A DNA stretch of 64,000 nucleotides from Sphagnum compactum (taxonomy: Eukaryota; Bryophyta; Sphagnopsida; Sphagnales). The notes beneath the pieces were generated by a model. That model made no database searches. It saw only the letters and a list, made by a program, of their open reading frames with translations, and was not told the DNA's origin. The stretch spans positions 3,348,001 through 3,412,000 of the forward strand of contig OZ234497.1 in NCBI GenBank assembly GCA_965153455.1, given 5' to 3'. This document shows, piece after piece, positions 35,319 through 47,227 of the stretch. Position 1 is the stretch's first letter. Each line of letters opens with the position of its first letter. Both the position numbers and the translations under genes were made by a program.

Positions 35319-38300
35319 GTGTTCCATGTTGTGCTACTTGTGGATTTGAGGAGCTTCCAATATTGGTCATGGGTGTTTTTTTCATGCCCATCTTTGAAAA
35401 AGTGCCATTTGTTAATAAAAACTTTGGACAACATTTTGATTTGTACTAAGATCCACACAAACTTAAGTATGACCTTCTTCAAATATGGCCATTTTGAAGT
35501 ATAGATTTTAGACCTTCACATGTTGTCCTCAACTTAACCTAACGTCATTTGTCCGACTTAACGTTTCAATGGATTTATGTTTGAAATAGAAGTTCAAGTT
35601 ATACGCTTAGTAAAGGCATTCAACCCTCAAACAACTTTCCTTTTAAGTTTAAGAAATCACTCATTGCACAAAAAAATCAAACAAAAAAGTTAATAGGAAG
35701 GCTCTGCATGATTGAGGATACAAACACATTAAAGTTTTTTATAAAGAGGTTTACAACATACATATACATTATACCCAAACCTAGATGCAATTTAGGTTAC
35801 GTATATAAGTTAACCATAAAGTCCCCCTGAGTTTCACAAGGTGTCTCACACCCTATTTAAATTTTCACCCCCAATTCTAGTGGCCAGTAAAGTCACCCTG
35901 ACTTTACTTTTTTACTATTTTACTATTTTATTTTTTTTCCATTTGTGGAGTAATATAATTTTATGCTTACATCAAATTTGAGGAACATTCCATAGTTTAG
36001 GGTTCAGTATCATGCTTATAACCATGCAAATTCGACCAAAGAGGTCATAGAAAAGCCACAAATTTCCTGCACTTCAAACAACTTTTCAAGAAACTCATAT
36101 GACTTTTGTGAACTTCATTTTTCCATTTTTTTGGTTCATGAAGGTATAATTCAAGAAATGGTCTTTTTAGTTTCTTGGACCTTTCAAAAGCTTTGTTGTG
36201 TGGCATGTTTTGGAATCTTCGTGTTTCTTGGGACAAGAACTCCCTATCTCTATTTTGTCGAAATATTTCACGATGCTATGCAATGTAGGATAACAAGATG
36301 TTATGATTGGAGCAATGCCAAGTTCTTATCTATCATCTTGGCTAGTGCCATGGACATCAAAAGGCATGTTATGAGCAGAGACTTGCAAGCCTATACATAT
36401 TGAATTGTTTTGTGTTTGATATGTACCTAGATGGTATGTTTACAGGTATACAAAGTTATGGATGTGGGTGTAAGTAATGTTATGTTCTTCCCAACTTCAA
36501 GTGGTAATGAAGCTTTCAACCCTAATGGTTTAGTGCCATGGTATACCTACCTTTCGATAGACAACTTTTCTCATCTTGTGAATTATAGAATCGTTGTCAA
36601 GGTAGATTTGTGGCACATCCAATTCTTACATGTCGCATTTTGAATTTTTACCATAGTCCCATGGGCCTCTCACGCTATTGAATTGATGACCTATGCAATG
36701 GTGTACATGAATAAGATTTGTAATAGATTGCATGATTTCAAACTAGGGCTTGGCAAAAGGTAGTCCAACTAGAAGCAAAGTTTAAAAGTTCTATTTCAAG
36801 ATTATTTCATATTGAACTATGAAGGTTAATGTTGACTAATGATGATCTTTTTAATATCACATGTCCAAGCTAGGGCAAATGTTGTGAGCCCTAGTGACAT
36901 GATGGATGGTTGAGTTTTAATAGTTTGTAAGATTGTGTAACAAACGCAATTTATTAGCTTTTAATTGAATGTATTCATTCTAAAGGTAAAAGTAGGATCA
37001 TCTATAGGTGTTGTATTTGCTTGAATTGAAAAAAAATTCAATTGTGTAATATTACATCATGATATTCTAAATAAACATATTATTGCAATACTTTCATTTG
37101 CCTGAAGGTATTGGAGCTACACTATGTGGCATTTTCAACAACCTCCTTAATTGAATCAAAGTACTAACATTTAATTTGTCAATTGTTAAGTTTTAGTTAG
37201 CAATGTGCAAACAAGGTTTGAACTAACAAATTATTAATAATATGTCTTTTTAGAACTTCCAATTTGTTTTATGATTCTTCGCTTTTGTGAACTCATAATT
37301 GATCTTTGTGAGCAAGTGGACTAGTTCATACATGAATGATTCCCAAGATTATGTGAATGCTTTCTTGTGTTGAAGTAACTTTAAATATCAGCATTCATCA
37401 CTAATTAAATGTATAAAACTAACTAATTTTTGAATTTTGTCATGGCAAACATTCATTTGGATAGTTTGGGAATTCCAGTTGTTTGAGTGAATAGCCCATG
37501 ATTCTTGTAATTGTACTTCCTTGGGAAAGTGGTGTGTACATGGTCAACATTTTTTCATCTTTAGTTTGCATTTGTTTATGTAGCATTGGGTAGTTCATGC
37601 CATCTTTCAATTGATTTTAGTTAGGAGTACTATTTCATTTGATTTTCATGCTAGTTGGCCCTTCTTGGAAAAATATTGGCAAGATTAACAAAAAAAAAAA
37701 AGTGGATAGCTCAAGTTACATACTTGCATGGGCTCTTTAATTTTATAATTATGCAATGTTTTCATCAACAAGATTTTTTTTTTAAAGGTCTAATTGTAAG
37801 CGAATCACATCATGCATAGGTGTCCCTAAAAAAACTTGAGCATTGTACTTCAAGAGGAGTGTAGATTGTTGAAAGTATAATGTTTTCTTAAAGAAATAAC
37901 TAAGGGTCAAGGTGTGTAGGAAATATCTACATTGGCTCTGCGATTGAAATCTATGTGCATGTCGACCTTTGTTTTAGAGGTTTTATTCTTCCTTCTACTT
38001 TGAAACTCAAGTAAACATCATCTAACTTATTGATTTTCATGAAAATGATTACATGCAGGCATGGAAACATGGAAGATGGAATTATGTCCATCAACATTTT
38101 CATTCACATTGACATTCTCATTGTGTTAATGTTATTATAGAAAATAGTTAATGTTTGTGACAATGGTACACATAAATCTTGTGAAATGTTACATCAATTA
38201 AGATTAATTTGCATTGCAACATGTTCAATCTATTATATTGTGGAGTATTTTGTTTAGGCTAGGAACGTACCATTTCCATATTTTTGCATTTTCATAGTTA

Positions 38301-38785
38301 GTTCCATAAATTTTTTTTGAAAATATTTATTTTGCAAATGATTAATGAATCATGCATGTGATGATCATTTGCTATGTGGGCTAAAATCAATCATTAATTT
38401 TTAGAATTCAATGGACAAATTGATCATGTAGCATGTGAAATCTTAATGTAATTATCTTTGAAGGAGCTATGGTTTCTAAGTAGCAAAACTACATTCACAT
38501 TTTTAGTGCATGAGTACCATTTGGAGTTTTCCTATTGTTGCATAGAAGTTTGAATGCAATAGAGATGGAATGTTGCTAAGTTAAAACATGCATCATATAC
38601 ACATTAAATGTAATAACATAAAATCAAGTTCATAAATTGATAATTCCAACATTTAATAATATACATTTTATCTTGATCAATTACACCTACACTGTAGAAA
38701 CTATATTTGTGACATCCATATTCTTTAATGTAGCTTACATTGACCCATTTATGTGTTTCAATCATAGACCTTCTCCCCCTCCTAT
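35319..38785. other. AT-rich intergenic DNA
   Basis: Open frames at 36131-36403 and 36431-36643 (+) have somewhat protein-like composition and could be transposon remnants, but no motif was recognised. The rest is AT-rich and non-coding. Confidence 0.5.
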
Positions 38786-39195
38786 GATGTATGTCCTTCA
38801 TTTTTCAAATCTATGAACTTTCTTGGAACCCTAAGCCTAAAATCTAGTTGTAAAACATCCACATAAAACTCAGAAAATGAGGACAACTTGTCCATTTTGG
38901 GGTGCCATCCTTTGCAACTTTGCTTCCAACTCCTTAAGATCTTGGCCAAACTTGACATTGGCATTCTAGGGAAACTTTTCTAGTACAATTGGAGCCCATG
39001 ACAACAACCTCTTCACACATTGCTTTGTTCTCAAGTTGAATATTTAGTTCCATGACCTTGCAAAGGCCACAACACTAAGAATTGTCACAACATTATCATT
39101 GTTGTGATTTACATTCATAAATTCCACATGCACTAAGGACAACTATGAATCAAAGACTAGATCCATACACATGCAATAGGAGTTTGATCACATGC
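38786..39195 (-). pseudogene. decayed copy of the C-terminal half of the At5g19025-like gene
   Basis: The stretch aligns along its length to 44529-44915 of the intact gene, in the same orientation. Residual protein words include KILRSWKQSC in another frame and the complement of the Cys-rich region. The copy has lost G and C. In the first about 85 aligned bases I count roughly 20 of some 23 differences as G-to-A or C-to-T relative to the intact gene. It has no open frame. Confidence 0.85.
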
Positions 39196-39227
39196 AATGT
39201 AAAGTATAATGAAAGTAATGGTCTTGA

Positions 39228-39780
39228 AACTTTATGGATGTGGTAAACAAAGCTAGAGGCCCAATAATGGGGTGTGGGTGGAGTTTGGAGATGTTCTATT
39301 AATAAAAGAAATGTGAGATATCAAGAGAAAGGGAAAAGATAGAGGAAGGGTGGGAATGGTGATCCCGAAATTGTGAACAACAACAATGGGAAATTTGGAT
39401 ATCATTGAGATTGGGTAATTTCATGAGCCAAAAAACACATGAACATTTTCAAACTTTGGATTGTGTCAAGATTGAAAGTGCAATGTTTTTCCTATAATTT
39501 GAATTGTTGACAATTATGTGTGTTTTTTTCTTCTTCATCTCATCTTGATCATTAGGAGATGTAATTATGTATTACAAGCCTCCAATACTTCAGTTGTTAA
39601 TAGAAGCCAAAACAACAACAAAATGAACAACCATCAATCTTGTAACGAAGTATATCTGATGATTTCATATGCAATGCTAGTTCATACATGGTGATCTTCA
39701 ATGTTTTATTTGAAGAAGACAAGAGTTTTGTTGTTCTTGAATGCAAGTTTATTGCATGGTTTGAAAGAAGATGATTTTTT
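39228..39780 (+). repeat. decayed copy of the COX6B-upstream segment
   Basis: It aligns to 28370-28900, same orientation, starting only about 30 bases after the end of the At5g19025-like fragment. The two source segments lie on opposite sides of this composite block (28 kb and 44.5 kb). Confidence 0.8.
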
Positions 39781-39839
39781 TTTTGGGGTAATCTCCAACA
39801 TACAAAAGATTGTTGTTGTCACCATGCACATATAAACAA

Positions 39840-41345
39840 CATCCTTGATGTTGTTTATTTCACCACTTTCAAATTAGACCCTAGCATGACCTTTAGCCTT
39901 TAGCATTGTGGTAAACACCATTTATAGACTTTATTTGAGAGGATCTTACTACCGACTTGATCTCATCTAAGAATTTGGGATTTTTGGAGACATGAGTTAT
40001 AACACCAAAATTTAAGATCCAATTTGAATCACCATCTTCCATGGAAAGTACATATTGCTCATAATCTTGTAGTTTGAGAGATGTTAAAGCTTTATCAAAC
40101 AATTCTTCGTTGTGACTTTAGAAAATTCAGTCTCTTCACCTTCTCCATCAACATTGTCCTTTAGCATGTTTACTTGTTGATGTAACTTCCTCACATTCTC
40201 CCACAACACTAAATAGTTTTTCCCCCAATGGTCATTCTTGAAGTAACAATTACAAGTACCTAGTTTCTTGTGGAAACTAGTTGAGGAACATGACTTATAT
40301 TATCTCTCTTTTGAAGACGCTTTTGTTCAATGTATTTTTACAACTTCACCCAAAGTGACTTCACCCAAAGTGCTTCCTCTTATGAACATTGTTTGTTCTT
40401 CACACTCCTCATTTGTTCATGTAGTAATTTGACTATCAACTCTTCAAACATGGGCAAGTCTTTCTAAGTTGAGATTGATTGAACAAAATGATGAAATCTT
40501 GGTGGTAAAACATCTCACTTAACACATTTCTCCAAAGGTAGCAAGTTGATTGAGTAGATAGTTGGCGTTGATGAGAAAATCCTCCATTGATGTTGCTTCA
40601 TCTTGAGATTTGTCAACTTGTTTTGAACCAGCATCTGCCAAGAACTTAATATTTAGTTTTGAACAATTTCTTCAAAACAACCCGAATGTCCTTGGGTTCT
40701 TGTACTCCTATGACATATGGAATAATTTTATCCATGATGGACAAGGTGATGATAATCAAGGCTCTCTCTTTTTACTTGCAGAGATTCTCAACTTGAGCAA
40801 CAAGCAGCACTAGCAATGTTGGTGGTGCAATTCTGAATGTTGAAACTCCAAAAGTTGAGTAAGAAACCTGTACAACTGAAGGCTTCACAATTTCCCATAG
40901 ATCTTCTTGCATTAGTTTGAGAGAGATCTTCAATTTCCACACACTTTAGTGGGTCTGACCCTTTACTATATTTCTTCAAAGATGTAATTTTCTAACAAAA
41001 TTGCCATCATTGAAATGGAATAGAACTACATACTTTGTACAATGCTAGATTCTTGTTCACAACTCATTCTAACATTCAAGAAGTTACACTCTTGTATGCT
41101 ACTGGATTCTTCTTCACATCAGGTCTCACCACTTTCTGCATGCCTAGGACCCTTCCTCACCAAGCTTTGATACCATTTTGGAATTGAGAGAAAAAACAAA
41201 GCTTAATTATTGCAGAAAGGATTCAATAGAGAATACAAAACAACTTGATGGGACCAGCCCATCAGACAACATGAAAGGAAAAAAACGACCAACAAATTGA
41301 CACTAAACTAAAGCCACAAAAATAGTATCACCATAAAGTTAAGTG
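39840..41345 (-). mobile_element. Ty1/copia retrotransposon 5' fragment (gag to protease, PBS and LTR piece)
   Basis: On the minus strand, from right to left: LTR-like DNA (about 41187-41345), a primer-binding site tggtatcaaagc (41164-41175, complementary to the initiator-Met tRNA 3' end with one change), UBN2-type gag remnants (about 40300-40980), a zinc knuckle (40213-40254) and the protease region (39893-40102). The knuckle reads CNCYFKNDHWGKNY: two of the CX2CX4HX4C cysteines are tyrosines. The protease motif, expected WILDSGATTH, reads WILNFGVITH (39998-40012 altered). Many stops and shifts are present, so the element is dead. RT and integrase were not found. Confidence 0.85.
39893..40102 (-). 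pseudogene. copia protease fragment
   Basis: About 67 residues remain open, with SNWILNFGVITHVSKNPKFL. The catalytic aspartate position is asparagine, so the protease could not act. Each altered residue in the motif can be explained by a C-to-T or G-to-A transition. Confidence 0.8.
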
Positions 41346-41407
41346 GCATAGCCTACCAAATAATTTGGAGTGGTGGAAGGTAACAGCTAGAAATAATAGA
41401 CTGAGAC
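41346..41407. other. junction between copia LTR and kinase fragment
   Basis: Short non-coding spacer. The exact LTR terminus was not identified. Confidence 0.4.
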
Positions 41408-41885
41408 CTACAACAGCTGGTATGATCTATTTTCTTTAGAATATGCATTTGGGGTTTCATTGTTGGAATCACGGATCTGTTGTTGTTCACATGCAACAAT
41501 CTTTTTGAGCTCATCCCAATTAGGCCGTTCACATGCAACAATCTTTTTGATCTCATCCCAATCAGGCCATTGGCGAGGATCCATGTGCCAACAGTGGTGC
41601 ACTAATTCCCTCATCTTGGGGCTCACATCATCAGGAAGCTCTGGTTGCCGTCCTGACAGAACCAGTTCGTAGTTTGACAAAGGATGCCCTTGAAAAGGAA
41701 TTAGGACAATTAGTATCTCATAACAAACCATACCAAGACTATACACATCCACAGCAGGTGACTGCGCAAGTTTGACATCTGATCCATCCCTCAATGCTTG
41801 TAACACTTATGGTGCCCTCCAAAACCCTGTTCCTGCAAGATCATCCAAGCTATCATAGTCACCAACTTTAGTAAAATAAAACTCC
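41408..41885 (-). pseudogene. protein kinase fragment, copy 2 (subdomains VIII-XI)
   Basis: The minus strand reads GTGFWRAP then TAA where the APE glutamate should be (41807-41809). It continues with DVYSLGMVCYEIL (subdomain IX), IPFQGHPLSNYELVLSGRQP (X) and MRELVHHCWHMDPRQWPDWD (XI, with the conserved Arg region changed). The tail carries a 42-bp in-frame tandem duplication (WDEIKKIVACER then WDELKKIVACEQ, 41486-41569). The catalytic loop is absent. The nonsense codon at APE and the missing N-lobe mean it is not a functional kinase. It belongs to the same family as copy 1 at 31 kb. Confidence 0.85.
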
Positions 41886-42103
41886 CTCTTCGCTGGAATA
41901 TATCGGTACCAATTTTATAGAGCTTGAGAGACATGGCACTGCGATAATAGTCTTGAAACACGAAACACGGGAAGAAGAAGACTCCTGAACGCCGGAGACC
42001 ACCGCTAAATGCGACAATGGTCGTGAAATGCGGGAAGAAGACTCCAGAATCTTGAAGACTTTTCGTCGTTGCCAACTGTCGCGCTTTCTGATCGGGAAAT
42101 TGT
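41886..42103. other. upstream of kinase fragment
   Basis: Moderately GC-rich, open on the minus strand (41791-42075), but in a frame that differs from the kinase frame; no domain seen. Confidence 0.4.
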
Positions 42104-43960
42104 TTGTTTTCTGGATGGCAATCTCAGTGCACTGTTGAGACCGTGTTGTCTGCCCTAATTGGCATTGGTCTGTCTATGGAAGAGCATTCGGGGATTTGCA
42201 GAGTAATAAGGACTTACTCAACGATTTCTGGCTCAATGCCAAGTCACGTGAGAATGCAAGAAATCTACTTACCATTGCTCATGGATATTGACAGAAGGGA
42301 GGATGGGATCAACAAGCTCACAAAAAGAAAGAGCTGGAGAGCTCACAAGCAGCATGGTAACTGTAGTTGATATTTTTGAAGGCAGAAGCTGAAATAGCAA
42401 AACCAAGCCTCTCTGGGCAACTACTTCACTTCTGTGACTCTATTGAACCTGTCTAAACAGGGTACTGCATATGTGATTCCAGAGGATCTGAGCAATGTAT
42501 GGAGACCTGACACCTGCATAGTACCTAACTTCTCTTACATAGAATCCAACATAAACAAACAGCCAAGCTGGTATTCTGCAAGATCCTCAAGACATCTTGC
42601 TAAATGTATGCATCGCATCTACTCTAGAAGATCATACATTTAGAATTTGTTTCAAAATATAGAGAGAAGCAGTCCTGTTTTTGCAGTTTGCTTCACTTTG
42701 GACAGTTGAACAATCCTTCTATTCTGACAAGCTCAAAACTTGCTACAAAGCATGATTAAACACTACTGTGCAGACAGAAGAGGGAAGAAATGATTTATTG
42801 GTTCACATCCTGTCCATTCAAATGTTAAACCTAGCAAGGAGATCTGTTTTGAGCACTTGTGGTGTACTTAAAATTTTCTGTATTCTTCTTACCAAAAGCC
42901 TCCTTGGACCAGCAAGTCATTTGGCTGCTTGCTCAGATGCAAGCATTCAAGAACAATTGTGACTTGCCTAATTTGTAGTTCCTCCACACAATATCACCAT
43001 GCTTCTTTGAACATCATCGTCTGAAGCATATGATAACAAGAACATTCCAATGGAACAGAAAGACAAAAACAGTAGCAGTAGCCTAAGCCTATTTCTTACT
43101 TATCTTTGGAGGAAGTTGAGCAAGATGTAGTGCCTGAAAAGGATTTGCAATATGCAACCAGCTCTTCTCCATCATTTATTTTGGCTAGGATTTGGAGTGT
43201 TGTTCTGGATACAAGTGCAGGGTTTATTAGTGAGGACATATGAATGGATGAATTCAATCCTACCCTGTGAAGTTTTTGTTCTCAGTCTTCTTATGTGGTG
43301 TTTGTTTGAGAAAGCATTCTGCAAACACTTCTACTCTTGCCATTTCCAGGCATGAACAAGAATTCATACAAGCAAAGATTGAAGGGTTTTGCCTAAAAAC
43401 TGATCCAGATTTGTAAGCTTGGAGCTTTGGAGCCTTTCTTGGTAATGGCCTGAGAACTAGTGAGGGCACAGAGTGTACTAACAGATCCATTCCTTCTGGA
43501 ATGAAATAATTTCCAGAAGCAAGAGAGTACTTCAACAACAAAGCACAACTACTATGCAGGAGAGCTTAAGAGAGACATTGAAGTGCTTATGTGCGAAGAG
43601 AGCATGCAAAAGCCCTAGAAGCAGGTTCTTACTCAGAAAGAGTGTAGTTCCTGGCCCAATGCAGTCCAGAGACAAGATGGTTATCACCTGCTGCATAATG
43701 GAATTCCTGTATCTATCATTTATTTATTTTCTTTTTACCAAATATAAGAATAAGCATCAATTGATCTGGAAGGAAACCTTCAAGGATCCATTTCTCTTGT
43801 TGTCAAAATGAATCGGCATCAAGGAAATCTAATGCTCTGAGAAGGAAGAAACCACTAAAGTGAAATTATACAAATAGAGGTCCACGAGAAGAGATGCAAA
43901 TAGCAATGATTTATGTGAACAAGTGATTCCACTTTCGTACTTTACAGCTTACCAAGCAGC
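42104..43960. other. non-AT-rich spacer with possible exon debris
   Basis: GC content is higher than in the flanking repeats. One plus-strand stretch, 42160-42290, reads NKDLLNDFWLNAKSRENARN and could be an exon of an unknown gene, but no family was recognised and no continuation was found. The region 43090-43700 also shows broken protein-like text. Confidence 0.35.
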
Positions 43961-44533
43961 TCACTTGTTTTGTGCAAATCTAGACACAGGATGGTGTAGA
44001 TCTGCCTGATCCAAGGTTGTCATTAGCACATTCCCTCTCACATACTTTGCCGCATGACTGCAACAAGGATAGAACAAGACAATCAACATGATACATGTGC
44101 CTCTGTGTGTGTGTTTCTCAAAAGACAAAAAAATTGGAGGCATCCTGAAGTAATTTTGAGCCATTTTGAAAAATATCAGAGCAATGAATTTGCAAAGGTA
44201 TGTGTAGTTTAGACAATTAGGTTAGTTTTCTAAATAGCGCTTCTATGTACTCTTTCTTCTGACATGCAACAACACCACCTTCTGAGGAATCAGAATATCA
44301 TCTCAGGATACCTCAGTATTATATACATGATCTCAAAATGCTTCACATTTGTTTTTCTATTATTTCAAGTCTGATAGCATGGTCCACTTCATTCGTGGAC
44401 CCTTTGCTTTCCTATATTGAACAGCAATTGAGGATTCAATTCTGGAATGCATGACAGTGGTAGCACACATTTGTGTGCCTGCAGTCATGCACCTTCTTCC
44501 TCATATATGTCCCTCTTCGCTTATATATGTCCC
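43961..44533 (-). other. 3' flank of the At5g19025-like gene
   Basis: Probable 3' UTR and spacer on the minus strand; no coding signal. Confidence 0.45.
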
Positions 44534-45274
44534 TCATTTCTTTGATCTGCGAGCTTTCTTTGAACCCCAAGCCTCAAATCTGGCTGCAGGGCATCCACAT
44601 GGAGCTTGGAAAATGAGGACAGCTCGTCCATTTGGGGGTGCCATCCTTCGCAGCTCTGCTTCCAGCTCCTTAGGATCTTGCCCAAGCTCCACACTGGCAT
44701 TCCAGGGGAGCTCTTTGACAATTGGAGCTGATGACAACACTGTCCTCACACATTGCTCTGTCTCGAGCTGAATATTCAGCTCCATGGCCTTGCGCAGGCC
44801 ACGACACTGAGGATTGTCACAACGTTGTCGTCGTGACTTACACTCATAAATTCCATATGCCCCTAGGACAGATATGAATGAAAGAATGGCTCCTGCAGCA
44901 TATGCAATAGGAGCTTGATATACTACCTCCCCAATCAGTATGAAAATTGCTGGCAAAACTTCTCCCATTTGGCGGAATACAAATGCAAAGTAAGGTGTGA
45001 AGAGAAAGCCGCAGGAACCTAGAACCAAGATCAAAATGATGATATCAACTGCTGCCCCTGTTGATGTAATATGGTCACAGAAGGGAGGCATTGAAGCTGT
45101 CCAGGATAGTGGTGGGCTCTGCTTCCTAGGCCGTTGCTGTTGATGTTGGTGGTGCTGTGAATGGAGCATGATCTGATCAGGAAGTGTCTGTGTGTCGAAC
45201 ATTCTGTAATGGTAATCTAATGCCCTATACGATGAACCCCAGCCTTGGCAATCCACCCCACAAATACTACACAT
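44534..45274 (-). CDS. At5g19025-like membrane protein (so-called L34e superfamily)
   Basis: The 246-residue frame from the ATG at 45274 is intact. An earlier TTG is not used because TGA closes the frame two codons upstream. Layout: a Cys-rich start (MCSICGVDCQGWGSSYRAL), a His/Gln/Pro-rich linker (residues about 35-60), SMPPFCDHI, then two hydrophobic segments (VDIIILILVLGSCGFLFTPY; APIAYAAGAILSFISVLGAY). A cytosolic-type Cys cluster follows (YECKSRRQRCDNPQCRGLRK), and a conserved tail with LRRMAPPNGRAVLIFQAPCG ending KKARRSKK. This order matches the plant family labelled uncharacterised At5g19025/At3g06180. Despite the L34e superfamily label it is not a ribosomal protein by sequence. Function unknown; two membrane spans and a zinc-ribbon-like cluster are inferred. 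A copy of its 3' half lies at 38.8 kb. Confidence 0.88.
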   Translation of the reverse strand: MCSICGVDCQGWGSSYRALDYHYRMFDTQTLPDQIMLHSQHHQHQQQRPRKQSPPLSWTASMPPFCDHITSTGAAVDIIILILVLGSCGFLFTPYFAFVFRQMGEVLPAIFILIGEVVYQAPIAYAAGAILSFISVLGAYGIYECKSRRQRCDNPQCRGLRKAMELNIQLETEQCVRTVLSSAPIVKELPWNASVELGQDPKELEAELRRMAPPNGRAVLIFQAPCGCPAARFEAWGSKKARRSKK

Positions 45275-46640
45275 GTGTTCTCTTGAGCTGTAGGCAATTT
45301 CCAGCCTCAAAAATCAAGATGATGAATGACTGACCATCATCACAAACAACACACATACACAGACAGAAATTTAGTAATTATCTTAAAGAAACAAGCTCAA
45401 CAGACTAATTCTCATGAGAACTTCAGAAAATCACTTGTGGCCCTCCCCATGACACTTGATCCAGGTTTCTCCGATTCCACAAGAAAACACCAGAAGGAAA
45501 ATTAGAGACAATAGAAACAGATGCGGCAGAGATTGCCACATGGCCTCCGCTTTGCATCTGAGAAAAGACAACTATATCCTCTCAGATAAAACAAGAGTTC
45601 AAACTCAGAAACAAACCATGAATTCAAGAGGATTGTAGAGAAAAGTTGCACCCATGTACCATGTATCCAAAGGATCTATCAAAGCTCGAATACTACAAAC
45701 TAAGATTTTCTTCCCTTGCAATTAGTGCACTTCTTCCTTCACATCAATTACACCAAGATCGAAAGGAAATCCTACAAATCCACTTTCTCTCTACACAGAT
45801 CTTTAGAATAATGCAATGACCCTAAGCACTAGAAGATATAAATGGGCAATTTGCATCTTTCCTCGCTCTCGTCTCGACACGAAGTACACAAGAAAACAAC
45901 TTTCAACAACAAAGATCATAAAAACTTTGAAATGGGAAAACCCTAGATCGCCTCATATTCTTCGCAAATGAAGAGCATATACTTGGATCCAAAATAATAC
46001 AAAACGCCACAATCCCACAACAAACCCTCAACTCGATTTCCCCCTTTCTATTTGCAGCCCATGAACACCACAAATTGCAAAACTCCTCGCAACTTCACCA
46101 ACTCCATTCCCCCTCTTTCTATTGCACACTATGGACTCAACAAATCGCAAAACTCCTTACCATAGCCATCGATTTGACACTTTTGTTGCAAAGCTTCTCC
46201 CCCCAACCCCCCAAATCTCAAAACAAATTGTGCATATACATCCAAGTACACACTATTCTCACACACACAACACAAACAAACTTCCAAACAAGAAAACAAG
46301 CTTCTAAACAAACAAGCTCCTCATGGCACAGCGAGGGCTCGTGTCCCCTTGTGGCAAGTTCAAACTAGCAACAATCAAAATAGGAAATGCTCTATGAAGT
46401 TCCCCCAAGAAAAGGAAAGAACTCAGAGTAGTTCACAGTAACACCTGGCGATTATTCCTCAAAATGTGGGACCAACTGAAAACCACCTACTACATCCTTC
46501 CTAAAGCTTCGTCCTTACCAGGCGGAAGAGCCAACAAACAAGGTTTCCAACAAGAATGTAAAACGGCGACGAGACAGAAGAGAGGGAGAAAGAGAGATAA
46601 GAATATGAACTCTTGTAATCAAGCTCTCGCTCTGCGGGCG
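45275..46640 (-). promoter_or_regulatory. 5' UTR/promoter region of the At5g19025-like gene
   Basis: Upstream DNA on the minus strand is pyrimidine/purine-biased (plus strand CA- and CCC-rich, 45900-46330) and contains no repeat-family signal until 46376. It could include a non-coding first exon. No TATA box was assigned with confidence. Confidence 0.4.
46376..46465. repeat. about 85-bp duplicated block, copy A
   Basis: aaaataggaaatgctctatg and the following text through gttcacagtaacacctgg recur at 47228-47310 (aaaataggaagtgtttcatg ... gttcacactaacacgtgg). Confidence 0.75.
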
Positions 46641-46746
46641 GAATTCACAAGGAATTCGCCACACCCGTCACTATCAACTTCTCGTGTAATAGGCGGAATT
46701 CACAAGGAATACGCCTCACCCATCACTGTCAATATCTCGTGCTAAG
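46637..46746. repeat. 55-bp tandem repeat (2 copies) with internal inverted repeat
   Basis: Each copy begins ggcggaattcacaaggaat and ends atctcgtg-like text. The start of each unit is itself a short imperfect palindrome around acaag. Confidence 0.85.
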
Positions 46747-47227
46747 CGAAATATCGCAACCATCGCACTCATAAAAAAGGATTCTTCTAACTTTATTACA
46801 TGCAGGGTTTCTTTTGTTTCCAATTTTGTGATTTAGCCAAACTGGCCATGGTCTACATGAGGATTTAGCCAAATTCGGCTAGAGATGCTATAGACAAACA
46901 TGAAAAGTAGAAATTTTTAAGAATCCTTTTTTTAATTTTGGCTACCTGCTGGAACTTCTTGTAAAAATCTGGCCGTATTTTTAAAGATTTGATAACTGGC
47001 TAATTAGGGTCTCTTTTTTCTTCGCCAAAAAAAAGCGGTTTGAATGTGTCAAAATCATATTTTTCAGGTGGAAAAAATGCAAAAATTCGCCAAAGGTTTT
47101 TTAAAATACTGCAAGTTACATGACAATGATCACATCCAAATAATTACTTCACAAACGAAACAAGCAACTGTAGGTGTTTGTGTAACGGCTCTGCCACCCT
47201 TTCAGCATTTTGAAAGCAGAAACAGTT

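Noticed and set aside
44534-45274. Ribosomal protein L34e
   Set aside because: The family label is used for relatives, but the protein has two membrane segments and no L34 ribosomal core.
46075-46368. Plus-strand open frame upstream of the At5g19025-like gene
   Set aside because: Low-complexity Thr/Gln/Ser-rich translation of CA-rich DNA; no domain.
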